In this document: positions 12,220-24,700 of the stretch, piece after piece
How positions within the stretch are numbered: position 1 is the stretch's first letter
Layout: each line of letters starts with the position of its first letter
Source of the DNA: Azolla caroliniana
Lineage: Eukaryota > Polypodiophyta
DNA length: 64,000 bases
Direction of reading: 5' to 3'
NCBI GenBank assembly: GCA_043228905.1
Contig: JBHGNT010000010.1
Location: 17,236,001 to 17,300,000 of the forward strand
Translations under genes and position numbers: made by a program
The notes under the pieces: generated by a model
The model's input: the letters and a program-made list of their open reading frames with translations, nothing else
The model's database searches: none
What the model was told of the DNA's origin: nothing

Positions 12220-15200
12220 ATGGACGATTCGTTGGGAGGCATGTTCAAGCTCACCGGCTCCAACTATTCGGTGTGGAAGTCGAAGATGAGGGACATGCTC
12301 GTGGTTAAAGATCTTTTGTTGCCGGTTCAGTTCGGGGACAAGAGACCGGACAAAATCGACGCCACGATATGGGAGGTGATGCACATGAAGACAACGGCGT
12401 ACATACGGTGCTTCATCGACATGAGCCTATACAACCACTTCAATGAAGAGAGCAAGGCTCATGAGCTCTGGGAGAAGATCAACATTATGTTTTAGAACAA
12501 AAATGCTATTAACCAGGTTTCGGTATTCCGGAAGCTAGTAAGACTCCGGTACCAAGATGGCTCCAGCATGGCGGAGCACATGAATGCCTTCCAGGGGCTG
12601 ATACACCAGGCAACATCATTGGAAGTGCCTCTCGCCGATGAGGTACTAGCGCTACTCCTGCTCGGTTCCCTCCCGGATAGCTGGGAGACGTTGGTTGTCA
12701 CTTTGGGCAATGCCGGGCCGGAAGGGAAACGGTTATCCCTAGCAAGAGTGAAGTTGAGCTTGCTAGATGAGGAGGCGCGTCGGAAAGATAAGGATACGAG
12801 CTCCGACTCCAAAGCGCTCCTTACCGAATCGAAACGCGGAAGACATAGAAACCGTAGTTCCCAGAAACGGGAAAAGTCGGAGACATGGTCAAAGTCAAGG
12901 GGGAGGCCTACTTGCTTCTATTGCGGCAAGCCGGGACACTTCCAAAAGAACTGTCGGCATTTCCGAAAAGACAAGGAAACCGACGGTACCGATTCGAAGC
13001 GGACACCGAACCGGAATGGTAAAGACCGGAGGGGAACGGACCGGACCGGAACGACGACAATCGCGGCAAGTGAAGAAGAGTTTATGCTCATCACCGAGGA
13101 GAGTGAGATAAACCTTGCCGACGATGAGATGACCTGGGTGGTCGACTCCGGAGCGTTGTTCCACCTTACCCCGGACCGGAAATGCTTCTCATCCTACTCA
13201 GCCGGTGATCACGGTTGTGTCCGGATGGGGAATGAAGGTACATGCCAAATTGTCGGCATAGGAGATGTGTGGTTGACAACACTAATTGGATGCAAGCTGC
13301 TGCTGAAGGATGTCCGACACGTTCCGGAGGTTCGTCTGAACCTGATATCAGCCGGTCGGCTAGATGATGAAGGCTACACAGGTAGCATCCAGAACGGTGT
13401 TATGAAGTTCAGCAAAGGGAGCCTGATTGTGGCTCGGGCCCGAAAGGTAAACACGTTGTACCTGATGAATGCCCGGTTATGTCCGGAGGAAGTGAACGTG
13501 GCATCCGACACTGCCGGTGAGCTGTGGCACAAAAGGCTGTGTCACATGAGCGAGAAGGGGATGAAGAGGCTTGCAGAAGACAACCTCATTCCAGTGAATA
13601 ACGTGCACTTGGAGAAGTGGACTGATTGTCTGGCCGGTAAGCAAAACCGGACCTCCTTCCGACCAAGGCCACCGATGAGACGTAATGCACCACTCGAGTT
13701 GGTGCATACTGATGTGTGTCAAGTGGACACGAAGTGACATGCGGGATCGCAGTACTTCGTGACGTTCATAGATGACCACTGTCGGAAGCTGTGGGCCACA
13801 CCGCTGAAGACGAAGGATCAGGTGCTATCCGTCTTCAAAGAGCTCCACGCGAGAGTGGAAAGAGAAACCAGCCGGAACCTAAAGGCGGTTCGAGCAGATA
13901 ATGGAGGTGAATACCGGGGGCAGTTCGAGGAGTACTATCGCTTGAAGGGAATCCGGCTCGAATTTACCGTGCCGAAGACGCTGGAACTAAACGGGCTAGC
14001 CGAGAGGATGAACCGGACCATAATGGAGAGGGTCCGGAGTATGCTGGCGCATGCAAAACTACCCAAGAAGTTTTGGGCTGAGGCACTATCGACGACGACA
14101 TATGTGATAAACAAATCACCCTCAGTACCCTTGGACGGAGACACGCCATAGAGAGTCTGGACCGGTAAGGAAGTGTCCTACCGGCATCTGAAGGTATTCG
14201 GGTGTCTTGCGTATGTGCATGTAGCTAAGGACTTGAGAGGAAAACTAGATCCGAAGACCCGCCATGCATATTCCTTGGTTACGGCGACGATGAGTTCTGC
14301 TACCGAGTGTGGGACCTGGTCGACAAGAACGTATTCTGGAGTCGAGATATTATCTTTATGGAGGACAAGACGCTCGCCGACTGGGAGTCGGAGAAGAAGA
14401 TAATGAACTCCGAGTCGACCGGTAAGGATCGATTCTACGATGAGCAGACCCAACCAGCAAGAAACCGGTTAGCACTCGAGGAACCAGTTGGTTACGGTGA
14501 GGACACCGAACCGGTAGAAGAAGAAGTAGAGGAAGATGAAACCGGAACCAGCCAAGACCCCGAATCAGATTCGGATGAAGAGCGAATGGAGGGCCTGGTT
14601 ACCGAAGCCCAAAGACAGAGATATCCTCTCAGAGAGAGAAGGGCCCCCCGGAGATTTTCGGATGCAGAGCATGTGCTGGTAACCGATGAGGGGGAGCCAG
14701 AAAGCTTCGTAGAGGCAAAGGATGACACCCACAACCGCAAATGGTTAAGTGCCATGCAGGATGAGATGGATTCCCTGCATGAGAACCATACGTACGGATT
14801 GGTGGATTTGCCGAAAGGAAAGTGGGCACTCCGAAATAAGTGGGTGTACAAGTTGAAACCGGGAGATGCCGGTAACCCCCTGAGATACAAAGCCAGGATC
14901 GTGGTGAAGGGGTTCCAGCAGAAGAAGGGCGTGGACTTCGACGAGATATTTGCCCCGGTAGTAAAGATGACAAAGGTGCTTCAGCGGTTCAACATGTTAG
15001 AAGCGAAACCGGTCGGATCGACACTTCCGGCAAACTGCAGGTTATCCGGTAACCAAAGCCCGAAGACAAAAGCAGAGAAGGCGGATATGATGAAGGTTCC
15101 ATATGCCTCTGCCGTCGGGAGCTTAATGTACGCAATGGTGTGTAACCGACCGGATATAGGATACGCAGTCGGAGTGGTGAGCCGGTTTATGAGCAATCCC

Positions 15201-15592
15201 GACAAGGAGCACTGGAACGCGGTCAAATGGATACTCCGTTACTTGAAGGGCACTTCAAATATGTGTCTCCGATTCGGCTCCGGAAAACCTCAACTTGACG
15301 GTTTTACCGATTCGGATATGTCGGCTGATGTGGATACTAGCCGGTCTACATCCGGGTAATGTAATGACATATGCAGGGGGGGCTGTTTCGTGGCAGTCGA
15401 GGTTGCAGAAGACGGTTGCGTTGTCAACTACGGAGGCGGAGTACATGGTGGCTGTGGAGTTCACGCTAACGAAGATCCACACGGCCGAGAACGGGTAAGA
15501 TATGCTGACCAAAGTACTGACACCTGACAAGCTGGATGCATGTCGGAAGCGGGTCGGACTAGTAAGACACCCCATGCCGGAGTGAAGGGGGA
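12220..15592 (+). pseudogene. gag-pol of copia copy 1, disrupted
   Basis: The polyprotein frame starts at 12220 (MDDSLGGMFKLTGSNYSVW), a normal copia gag start just after the primer-binding site. A CCHC knuckle (CFYCGKPGHFQKNC) lies at about 12913-12954 and the aspartic protease site (VVDSGALFHLTP) at about 13138. The integrase zinc-binding region lies at 13520-13640, and the core (DVCQVDTK, DNGGEYRG, GLAERMNRT) at 13700-14020. RT starts near 14700, but the segment from after APVVKMT to KVLQRFNM is gone, including the catalytic YVDD. RNase H follows, with a second deletion near 15458. Stops lie at about 12493, 13735, 14149 and 15358, with a frameshift near 14255. The integrase finger has Trp (KWTDCLAG) where copy 2 keeps Cys. 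Confidence 0.92.
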
Positions 15593-15595
15593 GTT

Positions 15596-16018
15596 TGTTA
15601 GGAAACAGGTCCCTCCGGATGAGGAGTACCCGGCTACGGATGACCCGGTGAGAACCGGATGATGAGTGCTTGGCAAGCGTCGGATGATGCAGGCCCGGTG
15701 AAGAGTGATCACCGGATGAAGGGACATATTCGTAAATATGTTTCTGAGAGTCCATCGGGGTTATATTTGTAAATAGCCAGAAAGTCATATTAGTATAAAT
15801 ATGACTTAGGGAAAACTGTTGTTTATGATGTGTGTGTGTAGCTGTTGTCATTCTTGTTGGCGCAAGATTAGAGCGCAACAGTGTACAGAGAGAGAGAGAG
15901 AGAGAAAGAAACGAAGAGGTCGCTTGCCTCTGTTGTAACCGCCGCCTGTGGCGAAGATCGTGAGCACGAGACTTGGTTGTGGCCGAGTGGTGTGCAAAGG
16001 GAGCGTGCATTCCTGTTA
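15596..16018 (+). repeat. 3' LTR of copia copy 1
   Basis: It begins TGTTAGGAAACAGG directly after a polypurine tract and ends GTTA, where the 5' LTR has GTCA. It is followed by the TSD GAGTA. It carries one 90-bp minisatellite block instead of two, and the same TATA-like and (GA)n elements. Confidence 0.92.
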
Positions 16019-16710
16019 GAGTATACATCGTCGTTTCCCATGATAATGTACAAAGCTCCACCCAATGATCTAGTAGGCATAGGGCCACATACATATGTAT
16101 GAACAAGACCCAATGGTCAAGTGAATGAGTCAATGTGGATCTTATATACATTTTTTATTTGTTTTCCATATTGACAATGATAAAACATAGCCATAACAAG
16201 AAAGAGTTCCCATTCCATTACGAGACATATTGCCTAAAAAACCATGCTAAATACAAGTCATAGGCTATTTTGTGATAATTAATAATTTTCCTTTTGATGA
16301 ACAAATAAGGAGTAAAGAGAGCCAACTTTATTTCCCTTTAGATAACCATGCTTCTTTTTGTTATGTACATTTTTTATGGTAAGCTATGAACCATCACCAA
16401 AATGTACTACAACATCCCCAATACCAATAACATCATACCGATGTTAGACTCCATGTCTGACTTTACCAAGTGGTTTGGTTTTATAACTTGTGAATCATTC
16501 CTTGTATGGAGCCACATGAAATGATACACTAGAGTCCAACAATCATATATGAGATGGAGAAAAGACCATATTTACCTTGGCATGTGTTGTAGCATCATTC
16601 AAAACCAATATGTTTATATCATCACATGTTAGATTTCTTTCAATTTGTTCATCATGCCCATCACCTATGGCTTTAAGATTTTCTTTTCCTTTGTTCATTA
16701 AGGTATAACA
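16019..16710 (-). pseudogene. Copia A relic, part 2: gag end, protease and integrase start
   Basis: Read on the minus strand from 16710, the frame runs from the tail of the gag zinc knuckle (CYTLMNKGKENLKAIGDG) through a degenerate protease (LLDSSVSFHVAPYKE, then FTSYKTKPLGKVRHG and IGIGDVVVHFGDGS). It reaches the integrase start (LVHTYVCGPMPTRSLGGALY, DDVYS) up to the young copia border. The other half of the integrase is at 11647 and below, on the far side of the insertion. The upstream gag half is at 29366-29520, beyond the LINE. Confidence 0.8.
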
Positions 16711-18051
16711 ATATTTATTTATTTATTTATTTCCAAAATGAAGCTACTTTCCCATTAGTTAGGAAGGATTATTACAAAGAGACTGTACAAGGAGGCTTAA
16801 ACATAGATCGGGGAATCTCCCTCCGATCAAGTTCAAGAAAATGAGACTAGTTACATCGCCTTTCCGACTGACTACTTAATGTAAGTACCTATAGCTAAAA
16901 CGGTGCCCTTCAGTGATGGCTAGTACAAGACAACTCTCGGGGTCGACAGCGAAGGGAGGGTGGTAAGTGAGCCGGAAACAGCCAACGTGGGGGCTGGTAG
17001 TTCCACCTCGGGCCACTTCCTCCTTGTGTCACCATAGGCGTGTTCCGCCATTTCTGCCAAAAGCGCAAACGAGCAGTGCCCACGTCAGTGGAATGGCTGA
17101 AAACCTCGTCCAATTGCCCTCGTAGGCAGCTAATAAGCGCAAGCCATATATCCATGATCACTTGCTCCGAGGGTTGCACCAAATCCTGGAAGACCTTTAG
17201 GCAACGCGCTTTCCATACATACCACAGGGGGTGAAGCCTGCGATCAGCATCCAAATGTCCGAGAACCTAGGGGATGCGGACTACAAGCCTCTCTCAAATC
17301 GAATCTTGGCGATTTTGCCTCTTATGCATACGTAACACCAACTATCCGCATTGAAGGCATCCGCCCACCTATCAACGGAGTGATCAAGCCATGCTGCAAC
17401 ACTCCACGATGTTGTTCCTTCCACTTCACATGCTGCAAGGAGGCGAGTCACTCTATCCCATACCTTTTGAGTGTGAGGGAAATCCCATAGACAATGTCTT
17501 AGAGTCTCAATAGGTGAATGGCAAAGTGGGCAACCTAACGGGCCACCATGTTTACCGAGACATTCGCCAATGGGAACCACATTATGACCGATTTGCCACC
17601 AAAAAAACTTTATCTTTTCCGGAAAGTGGAGACACCAGAGACCCTTCCAAAAGGTAATGAGCACCTCATCAGGGATGCCCAATGTACGCTAGCCATTGCG
17701 TAAGGGGCCGTCTAGCTGCAGTTGAAAGGTCCGGCCTAGTTTAGTGTTGTATTCGAAGAAATGGCGAAATCTGCCATCATGTTTCCACATGAAATCCCTT
17801 GGGTCCCATTCCAGTTTGACAAGGGGACGACAACCATATACCCATAACTTCCAATGGGGTTCCACCTTAACAACATCCGGGCCTGTCTTCCAGATGTTAC
17901 CAACCTGCGCCACCACGCGGATTGGGTGCCAAGAGCCCCTACTTTGACTCTCCCCAAAAATCCTATCTCTTGTCGATCCGCTCACACCCTTCAGCGCCTT
18001 AACCCTTCCAGCCTCATCAAAGAGACCGAACCAAGCATCTTCTCTCACCTC
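16711..18051 (-). mobile_element. LINE B, 3' half (zf-RVT finger and 3' end)
   Basis: On the minus strand this is the C-terminal part of an L1-type ORF2. The stretch 18048-17689 contains PHWKLWVYGCRPLVKLEW and FMWKHDGRFRHFF. The zf-RVT finger follows at about 17682-17281 (KIKFFWWQIGHNVVPIGE, then GCPLCHSPIETLRHCLWDF). Next comes the MYGKRVA/KVFQ block and a terminal WNYQPP. The 3' end has AACTAATGG (minus strand, 16752-16761) and an (AAAT)n tail at about 16711-16735. The 5' half lies beyond the gypsy insertion at 28137-29365. The reading frame is continuous across that insertion point when one ACCTC is counted. Confidence 0.88.
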
Positions 18052-18511
18052 TGTTAATCCTTAGGGCCGGACAACAGCCTAACATAGGGTGTCCACTTAA
18101 GACACTTCACCAAAGGGTGTTACGACGAGATAACTTACGACACAACGCTTAATTGGACCTTAATCGGTTACTTAGTAATACGTCATTAACACCCGTAAGA
18201 TATACAATAAGCACAGAACGGTGAACAATACTCAATGATTAAACAAAAGGTTTATATTACTCTCCGTTAATGACTACATTGTAACCGGGCCTTTATATAT
18301 GTCACCGGTGCGGAGTACAAAACGGTGCCAACTGGCACCTATTCGGGATCGGTCCGGATCCGGATCGGCATACCGATTCCAGTCCGTCCGTCCACATCTT
18401 CTCATATATTAATATATTAAGACTAGTAATTACAACAGATTCCCAAATAACAATTCCCCTTTTCACACTCTGGTCTGGACATCTTCTAGCCCTCTTGCCG
18501 GCTGGGTAACA
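18052..18511 (-). repeat. 3' LTR of the gypsy element
   Basis: It is 460 bp long with inverted ends TGTTA and TAACA. It contains a TATATAAA-like box on the minus strand near 18290 and the GC-rich GGATCCGGATCGG stretch near 18360. No clean polypurine tract is visible just inside it (18512-18560). Confidence 0.92.
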
Positions 18512-18565
18512 CATGGCACGCCCGTGGGATAGTACCTTGTACGTCGAATCCACTATCCGGCCCTG

Positions 18566-21330
18566 TTACTCTTCATCCAAAATGTCCAGAATGCTTTGCT
18601 CCAGAGTTTCCAATGGCGCGACGAAAATCTGTTGTTGCTGCTATGGTTGCTGTTGTGGCTGCTGTGGTGGCTGCTCCGACCCTGGCTGTGACTCTGATTG
18701 TTGATCTGGCACCGGCATTTCCTTCGTTAGAGTTGTCTCTGGTTTACTTACCCTGGCCTGGTCTCCGTCTGGTCCTTGTACCAGTGACGGTTCCTCATCA
18801 CAGAGGTTGACCGTTGCCGCCTGCCTTGCTTTTTCTTCCCTAAGCCGAGACCACTCATAGCTCTCAAACTGGATTTGAGCATCCATCTGATCATCGTCCA
18901 GTTGAGCTATGAGTTGTCGGACCTGCACCAATTGCTCATCCGCCAGAGTTGTGAAATCTTCTGCCAGCTCATCCTTTATGGCGGTGAAGTCCTCCGATGT
19001 GAGCATGTAACAGTTGTCACCTTCCTTCCGCCGGTTTTCCGCGTCCGCCCTGAGCAACCGGAGTTCAGCCATATTCTGCGCCCATTTCGTCCACCGTCGC
19101 ACAGAGCTCTCGTCAATCAAGCGTTTAGTCTTGTTTAGCCATGCCCGAAGGATGCACTGGATCCGTTTGGTTCTGATATGTGATTTGTTCTCCGCGGCTT
19201 GTCGCTCCTCTTTCAATTGCTTGATGATTCTAACCGTGTCCGCCTCTTGCTCCCTATAATGCGACAATTGACTTTGATAGGTTGTTTGCAACTTCTGTAA
19301 CACCATTGTCACCCTCTCCTTTTCTTCATGGTGCTGCTTGTGGAGCTCCATCCGGTCCTCGCCGCTTCCTCCAATAGCTTTGTATTCTTAGCCCATTCGT
19401 CGGCGAGTGCCGTCGTGGCCCTATCAACTTCCTGCCGGAGCTCGGCCATCCTTTCCTGCTGTTGCTTATGCTCCGTGTCCAAGCTCTTAAAATTTCGGTG
19501 CAGGTGGTCGAAGTCCTCTGTCTTCTGCTTCAGCATCTGGTTGATTTTCCAGCGAGCGCGGTCTTCCCGGTCCTTTTGTTGACGGAGTTCTTCTTTCAGC
19601 CTTTCGATTTCCGTTTCCACCATCCGTTGCAGCTTGTCCTTCTCATGCAACAATTTTTCTTTTTCCTCTAGCCGGTAGTAGGCTTGATGCCCTTTCCACA
19701 GATTTTCTTCTGTCTGGCGGAGGTTTTCAACAGTCTTCTTTAACTCCTCTTCTGCCGCTTTCTTCAAGTCTCGTTCGCGGCTCCGTAGTGCTTCTTGTGC
19801 AGCAAGTTCGTCCCTTAATTCGGCAAGCTCTTGGGCTTGCGCCGCATCTTTCTCCGGGATGGTTTCTATCTCCGGGGTCTTATTTGTATGTACAAGCGTG
19901 GTTGTTTCTTTATTCTGTACACCATCGGAGTCACCGGTGCTTGGATCTGTGTTGCGGTTAAGGCCATTTTGGCCATGTCTTCTATGACCCGATCCAAGTC
20001 TTGTTCAAGGCACCAGATCCTTGACCGGGCCGTCTCTAGTTCATTGGTTGTGACTAGCAACCGTTCCATTTGTGCTCGTTCTTCCGCCTCTACATACAGT
20101 ATCACTCCAACAACTTGCTCTCCTATCCACCGGAGCCATTGGCTGCCGGTGCCCTGTTGTTGCGTCTGCACGGAGGGTTGGCTGATGGGTTCACTTGCTA
20201 GTGGCCGGTCCCGCCTAACTGTGTCGAGCTACAATTCCGGCTCTGCCTGCTGACCACTTTGTCGTTTAGGTTCTGGTTGTGTTTCGGCTGGCCGCTCTTG
20301 CTCTGCTTGTTCTTGGCCGGCTGAGGAAGGTGGCACATGCCTTACCGGTGCTTGCGTTTCGAGGCTTGCCGTTTCTGACCCGACGGTATTGCCTGTTGTG
20401 CAGGGGCTTCTGAGACCCGTTCCATCCAAACCGGTTCCGGTTCCTCCCTTGGCGTAGGATTGTCAGTGTGGGGTAAAAGCGTTCCATCCTTCTGTGGGTT
20501 CGAACGCTTCCTGGCTGATTCTGCAGTGCTCGACGGTCGGCCGCCGCTGGAGGTGCTCCGTAGGTTCTTCCTCCGTTTCCTCCTCCTGAGTCCCGGGATT
20601 CATTCTTGCCGCCAGGGTGTCCGTTTCTTGCTGCACCGGTCGGCGGAGTGTGCTCTTCAGGGTCCGTGCCGGTGTCTCCTCCCGCGTCTTCGTCGGCTGC
20701 TTCCGGATGGCGCGCTCCTTCGTCGCCTGCTCTGTGTCGGCTGTCTTCCCCTTAGTGGTCTTGGAGGCCAAGAACTACTGTCGTTTTGAAGTAGCTTTCG
20801 GGGTGCCGTTCGTTACTCTTCCTCGCTTCTTGGTCTGGACGGGCTCGACAGGTGGCGCCAATAGGGTGAGCCATTGCGCCACCGCATGCCGTATTTTCCG
20901 GACTTCTTTGGCTTCCTTACCTCTTACGGTGTCAATAGCCGCACACAATCCGTCGACGATCAGCACCGGCCAATCCACCTTGACCCCTTCGTATGTTGCG
21001 ATGATCAAGCTTGCTCGGTTCTGAGGCATAACGGGGGGTCAAGGGTATACGTGGCCGAACTCATGGAGTGCCCGAGCAATTTCTCAGAATAACATATCTT
21101 CTATGCCCTTTGTCCTGTAGCCCTTGCTGGCCAGAGAATACTCGCCGAAGTATTTGATGAGCTGTTCGGAGGTAGGGTTGTCAATAGTATAGATGCCCCC
21201 CTTCGGAAGGCCTGTTAGTGCACGGATCGCTTCCTCTGTGATCAGCTCGGTGTCAATTTCTTTGATGATCTTGTCGGCTTCTCTGTGTGGTGGTGCGTCC
21301 ATTTCTTGGCGGCCTCAAAGAGAGTATGGC
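18566..21330 (-). pseudogene. Additional coiled-coil ORF of the gypsy element (aORF)
   Basis: Between integrase and the 3' LTR lies a sense-strand coding region of about 2.75 kb. From 21302 to 19866 it keeps one frame, broken only by stops at about 21084, 20772, 20460 and 20229. It shifts near 19.8 kb and 19.33 kb and ends at a stop at 18566-18568. The first part (AIRALTGLPKGG, then VMPQNRASLIIATYEGVKVDW) resembles domains of plant-transposon accessory proteins; that similarity is from memory and weak. A charged low-complexity region follows, then a long heptad-rich coiled coil (about 20170-18850; for example EKEKLLHEKDKLQRMVETEI). A polyglutamine tract near 18650-18620, with one CAG changed to TAG, leads to a short acidic tail. 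The function is unknown. Confidence 0.8.
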
Positions 21331-21742
21331 AGTCCATGCCTGCGTCGAGGTCAGACAGCGTTGGTGAGGGCTGTGTATGAGAAAGCTTTGTGTGAGGAAG
21401 CTCTGTGTGTGAAAGATCTGTGTGTGTTGGCTCTCTTCTGATGATCTTCAAGCGCCTGTGTGCGTTTGTGCTCCTTGGTTCGCGAAAGAAGAAGGTCTCG
21501 ATGCGGGGGGGGGGGGGTTTCTCTCTGCATCCTGGCACCTTTTTCGAGCCTACGCGTGTGCAGGTCGTATACTATAATAGCATTACGTGCCATGTGGCGG
21601 TGGTTTAATGCCCTATTCATAGCCCCCTCGTACCTTTTCTAAGTGCCTCTTTACTCCTCGTTTGCATGGCCGTTCACACCACTCCTTTGCATGATTTCTT
21701 TGATTCGTTTGTATTTTTTTTTTTAAAATATCAATTGTTTGG

Positions 21743-24700
21743 TTACTTCGTCTCTGGTCCTATCGGACCCTTACCCGAATGAGGAATCTTGCCGGCCTCG
21801 TGACGGTTTGCTGTCCTCTTATCCAACCCGTGTGCTGGCACTTTGTCCCCCTTACCGGCTTCATTGTTGCCGATTGCTAATCGGGTTGCCGGTATGCCAG
21901 TATTTGGTTCAGCATCGGCCTTTCCTTGTTCAAATGGGTTCCTTGGCATGGGTCCCTTGTATGGCTTTAGTCGAAATCCGTTGACCCACTTACCCAGGAC
22001 CTCGCCGGCAAATGTCCCTAACTGGTAGGATCCATTGAACTCACGTGTGATCCAGTATGGTCCAGTCCACCGAAACCGTAGTTTCCTCGACATCTTTCCC
22101 ATCCGGGTCAGGAACACTAGTACCGGCTTGCCGATTCCAAACATCTTTTCATTTCCTTTTCGGTGGCGATCCACAAACGCCTTTCTTCGTCGTTGCTCCA
22201 GTTCCAGGTGCATGATACTCGCTAGTCGGTGCTCTTCTAGTTCACACAAAGCTGCTAACCGAATTGCCTCCGATTCCTTTTCATTTAACCGTTCCCTAAT
22301 CTGAATCCATAAGCTCGGGACCTGGAACTCTACCGGCATGACGGCCTCCAATCCGAATGCTAGCCGGAACGGTGTGGTTTGGATGCTTGTTTTGTAGGCT
22401 GGCCGGCAAGCCCAGAGTGCGCTATGCAACTTCGTATCCCAGTCTGTCCGGTTTTCGTTGACGATTTTCCGAAGGATATTTTGTAGTGTTTTGTTCGTCG
22501 ACTCGGCTAACCCATTTGCTTGCGGATAGTATGGCGTGCTATGTTTATGCACCACGGCATAGAACGACGTCAAGATTTCCACCACTTGGCCGAGGAAGTG
22601 CCCTCCTTGGTCACTTATTAGCTCGATCGGGCATCCATACCTGCACTAGATGTATTCATACAAGAATTTCGCCGTCGACACCGCGGTGTTGTCGCGCAAG
22701 GCTTTGGCTTCTACCCATTTCGTGCAGTTATCTGTAGCTACGATCACATACTGGTTGCCGGTTCTCATTGCCGGTGGTTGAATGGACCCACAAAATCCAG
22801 CCCCCATTTCTGTAATGGTTCTAACGGCAGTACCGGCTGGTGCGGCATCCTAGCTTGTTCGGTTGGCTGGCCCATTCGCTGACATAGATCGCATTCTTTA
22901 GCATACCGGACTGCGTCTTTCAATGTTGTCGGCCACCATAGGCCACTCTGCCATATCTTCCTTGCCGTAGCATCTTCGGCGTAATGGCCTCTGGCGACTC
23001 CGTAGTGTGCTTCTCGTAGTATTATATCCTTCTGGTCACTGCGCACCGCCCGTTGCCATATACCGTCCGTGCCTTTGTGGTATAGCGTGTCCCGTACTAA
23101 ACAAAAGTGCCGGCTTTGTACCGCCAGGCGTTTCCTCTCGTCCCGGTTCATCTCCTCCGGAGGCAATCCGGTGCTCAAAAATTGTTGCATATTCGTTAGC
23201 CACTTATCTTCTTGTGCCACCGTTTCATCTGTTGCCATTTCCACGGTGTCTCGAAATAGCTCGGCATCCGGAAACTCGTCCGGAACTCCGTCACCAGTCT
23301 CGCCGGAATCTAACCGCCTCAAATAGTCTGCTACTACGTGTTGTATGCTGGGTCGGTGGAATATTTCGAACTCAAATTCCTGCAACAGTAACGTCCACCG
23401 TGCCAAGTTACCGGTTAGTGACGCTTTGGAAACTAAATAGAGGAGTGCCAAATGATCTACGTGGAAGGAAAATTTCCTTCCCAGCAAATAATGTCTGAAT
23501 TTTGTCATGCTGTAGATCATGCCCAAAGCTTCCCTCTCTGTGGTGGAATAATTTCGTTCGGCTTGGGATAACTTTTGGCTTGCGTAATATACGGGCCGGT
23601 ACCACCTTGGCTCCATAAGTTGCATCAACGCACTTCCGATTGCAATGTCGGACGCATCCACGAACACATGAAACTCCTTAGCCCAATCCGGGGGTTGCAC
23701 TATCGGCGCTTGCGACAATAGTACTTTGAGTGCCCGGTACGCCTTGTCTTCGGTGTCGGTCCACGATGTTCGGTGTACCGTAGCATGCAGTGGTGTAGCT
23801 AGGTCCGCCAGATACCGGAGCATTCGACTATGCCACCGGATTTGGCCTAAGAAACGGCTTAATGCTTTGGCCGTTGTTGGTGCCGGTGCCTCCAAGATTG
23901 CTTTTACTTTGTCTGAGTCCATGGCAATTCCTTCCTTGCTCACAATGTGTCCTAATAGCGCCCCGCTTGATACTCCGAATACACATTTTGCCGGATTCAA
24001 GCTTAGCCGGTAAGCCCGACATTTCTCTAGACACAGTCGGAGGTGCTGAAAGTGATCTCCTTCCCGGCTATAGACGGCGAAGTCATCCAGAAACACCTGC
24101 ATGAATGCCGGTATGAATTCTCCGAATATTTCCATGATGATCCCCTGGAACGTTGTCGGCGCCGTTTTTAGTCCGAACATCATTACTACGGCAACAAACA
24201 CTCCCCATTCGGTGACGAAAGTCGTTTTCTCCTAGTCATCGGGGTGCATCCGGATCTGGTTGTATCCGCTGAATCCATCTAAGAAACTGTATACCTCATG
24301 GCCGGCGACTGCGTCCAAGACTCCATCCGTAAATGGGAGTGGGAATGCATCTGTTACCATCGCCGCATTAAGCGTACGGTAGTCGACAGAAACTCTAATT
24401 TTGCTGTTTTTCTTTGATACGACTACTATCGGGCTCAACCATGTAGATTTCTTTACTGGGCGGATAAAGCCAACCCTCAGCAACTTGTCGATTTCCTCCT
24501 TGACTTTGGCGGCGTAATTTGGATTCATCCGGTACCGCCGTTGTGCTACCGGTTTGGCGTCTTTGCTCAAATGTATCTGATGTTGATATAGCTGAGGATC
24601 GAGCCCTCACATATCCTCGTAAGACCAAGAAAACACATCCCGAAATTCCTTGAGAAGTGTAATCATCGTCGTTTTCTTCTCTGGAGTCATTTCCTTGGCG

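Larger units (their letters stand above)
11648..16018 (+). mobile_element. Younger Ty1/copia element with both LTRs (copy 1)
   Basis: This is a complete but defective copia retrotransposon. The 5-bp TSD GAGTA is present at 11643-11647 and 16019-16023. The 5' LTR is 11648-12189 and the 3' LTR 15596-16018. The primer-binding site TGGTATCAGAG at 12193-12203 matches the usual initiator tRNA-Met site. A purine-rich polypurine tract (about 15583-15595) precedes the 3' LTR. The order gag, protease, integrase, RT, RNase H is diagnostic for Ty1/copia. Stops, frame breaks and two internal deletions make it non-autonomous. It sits inside the integrase of copia A. A second member of the same family lies at 41924-46530. 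Confidence 0.95.
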
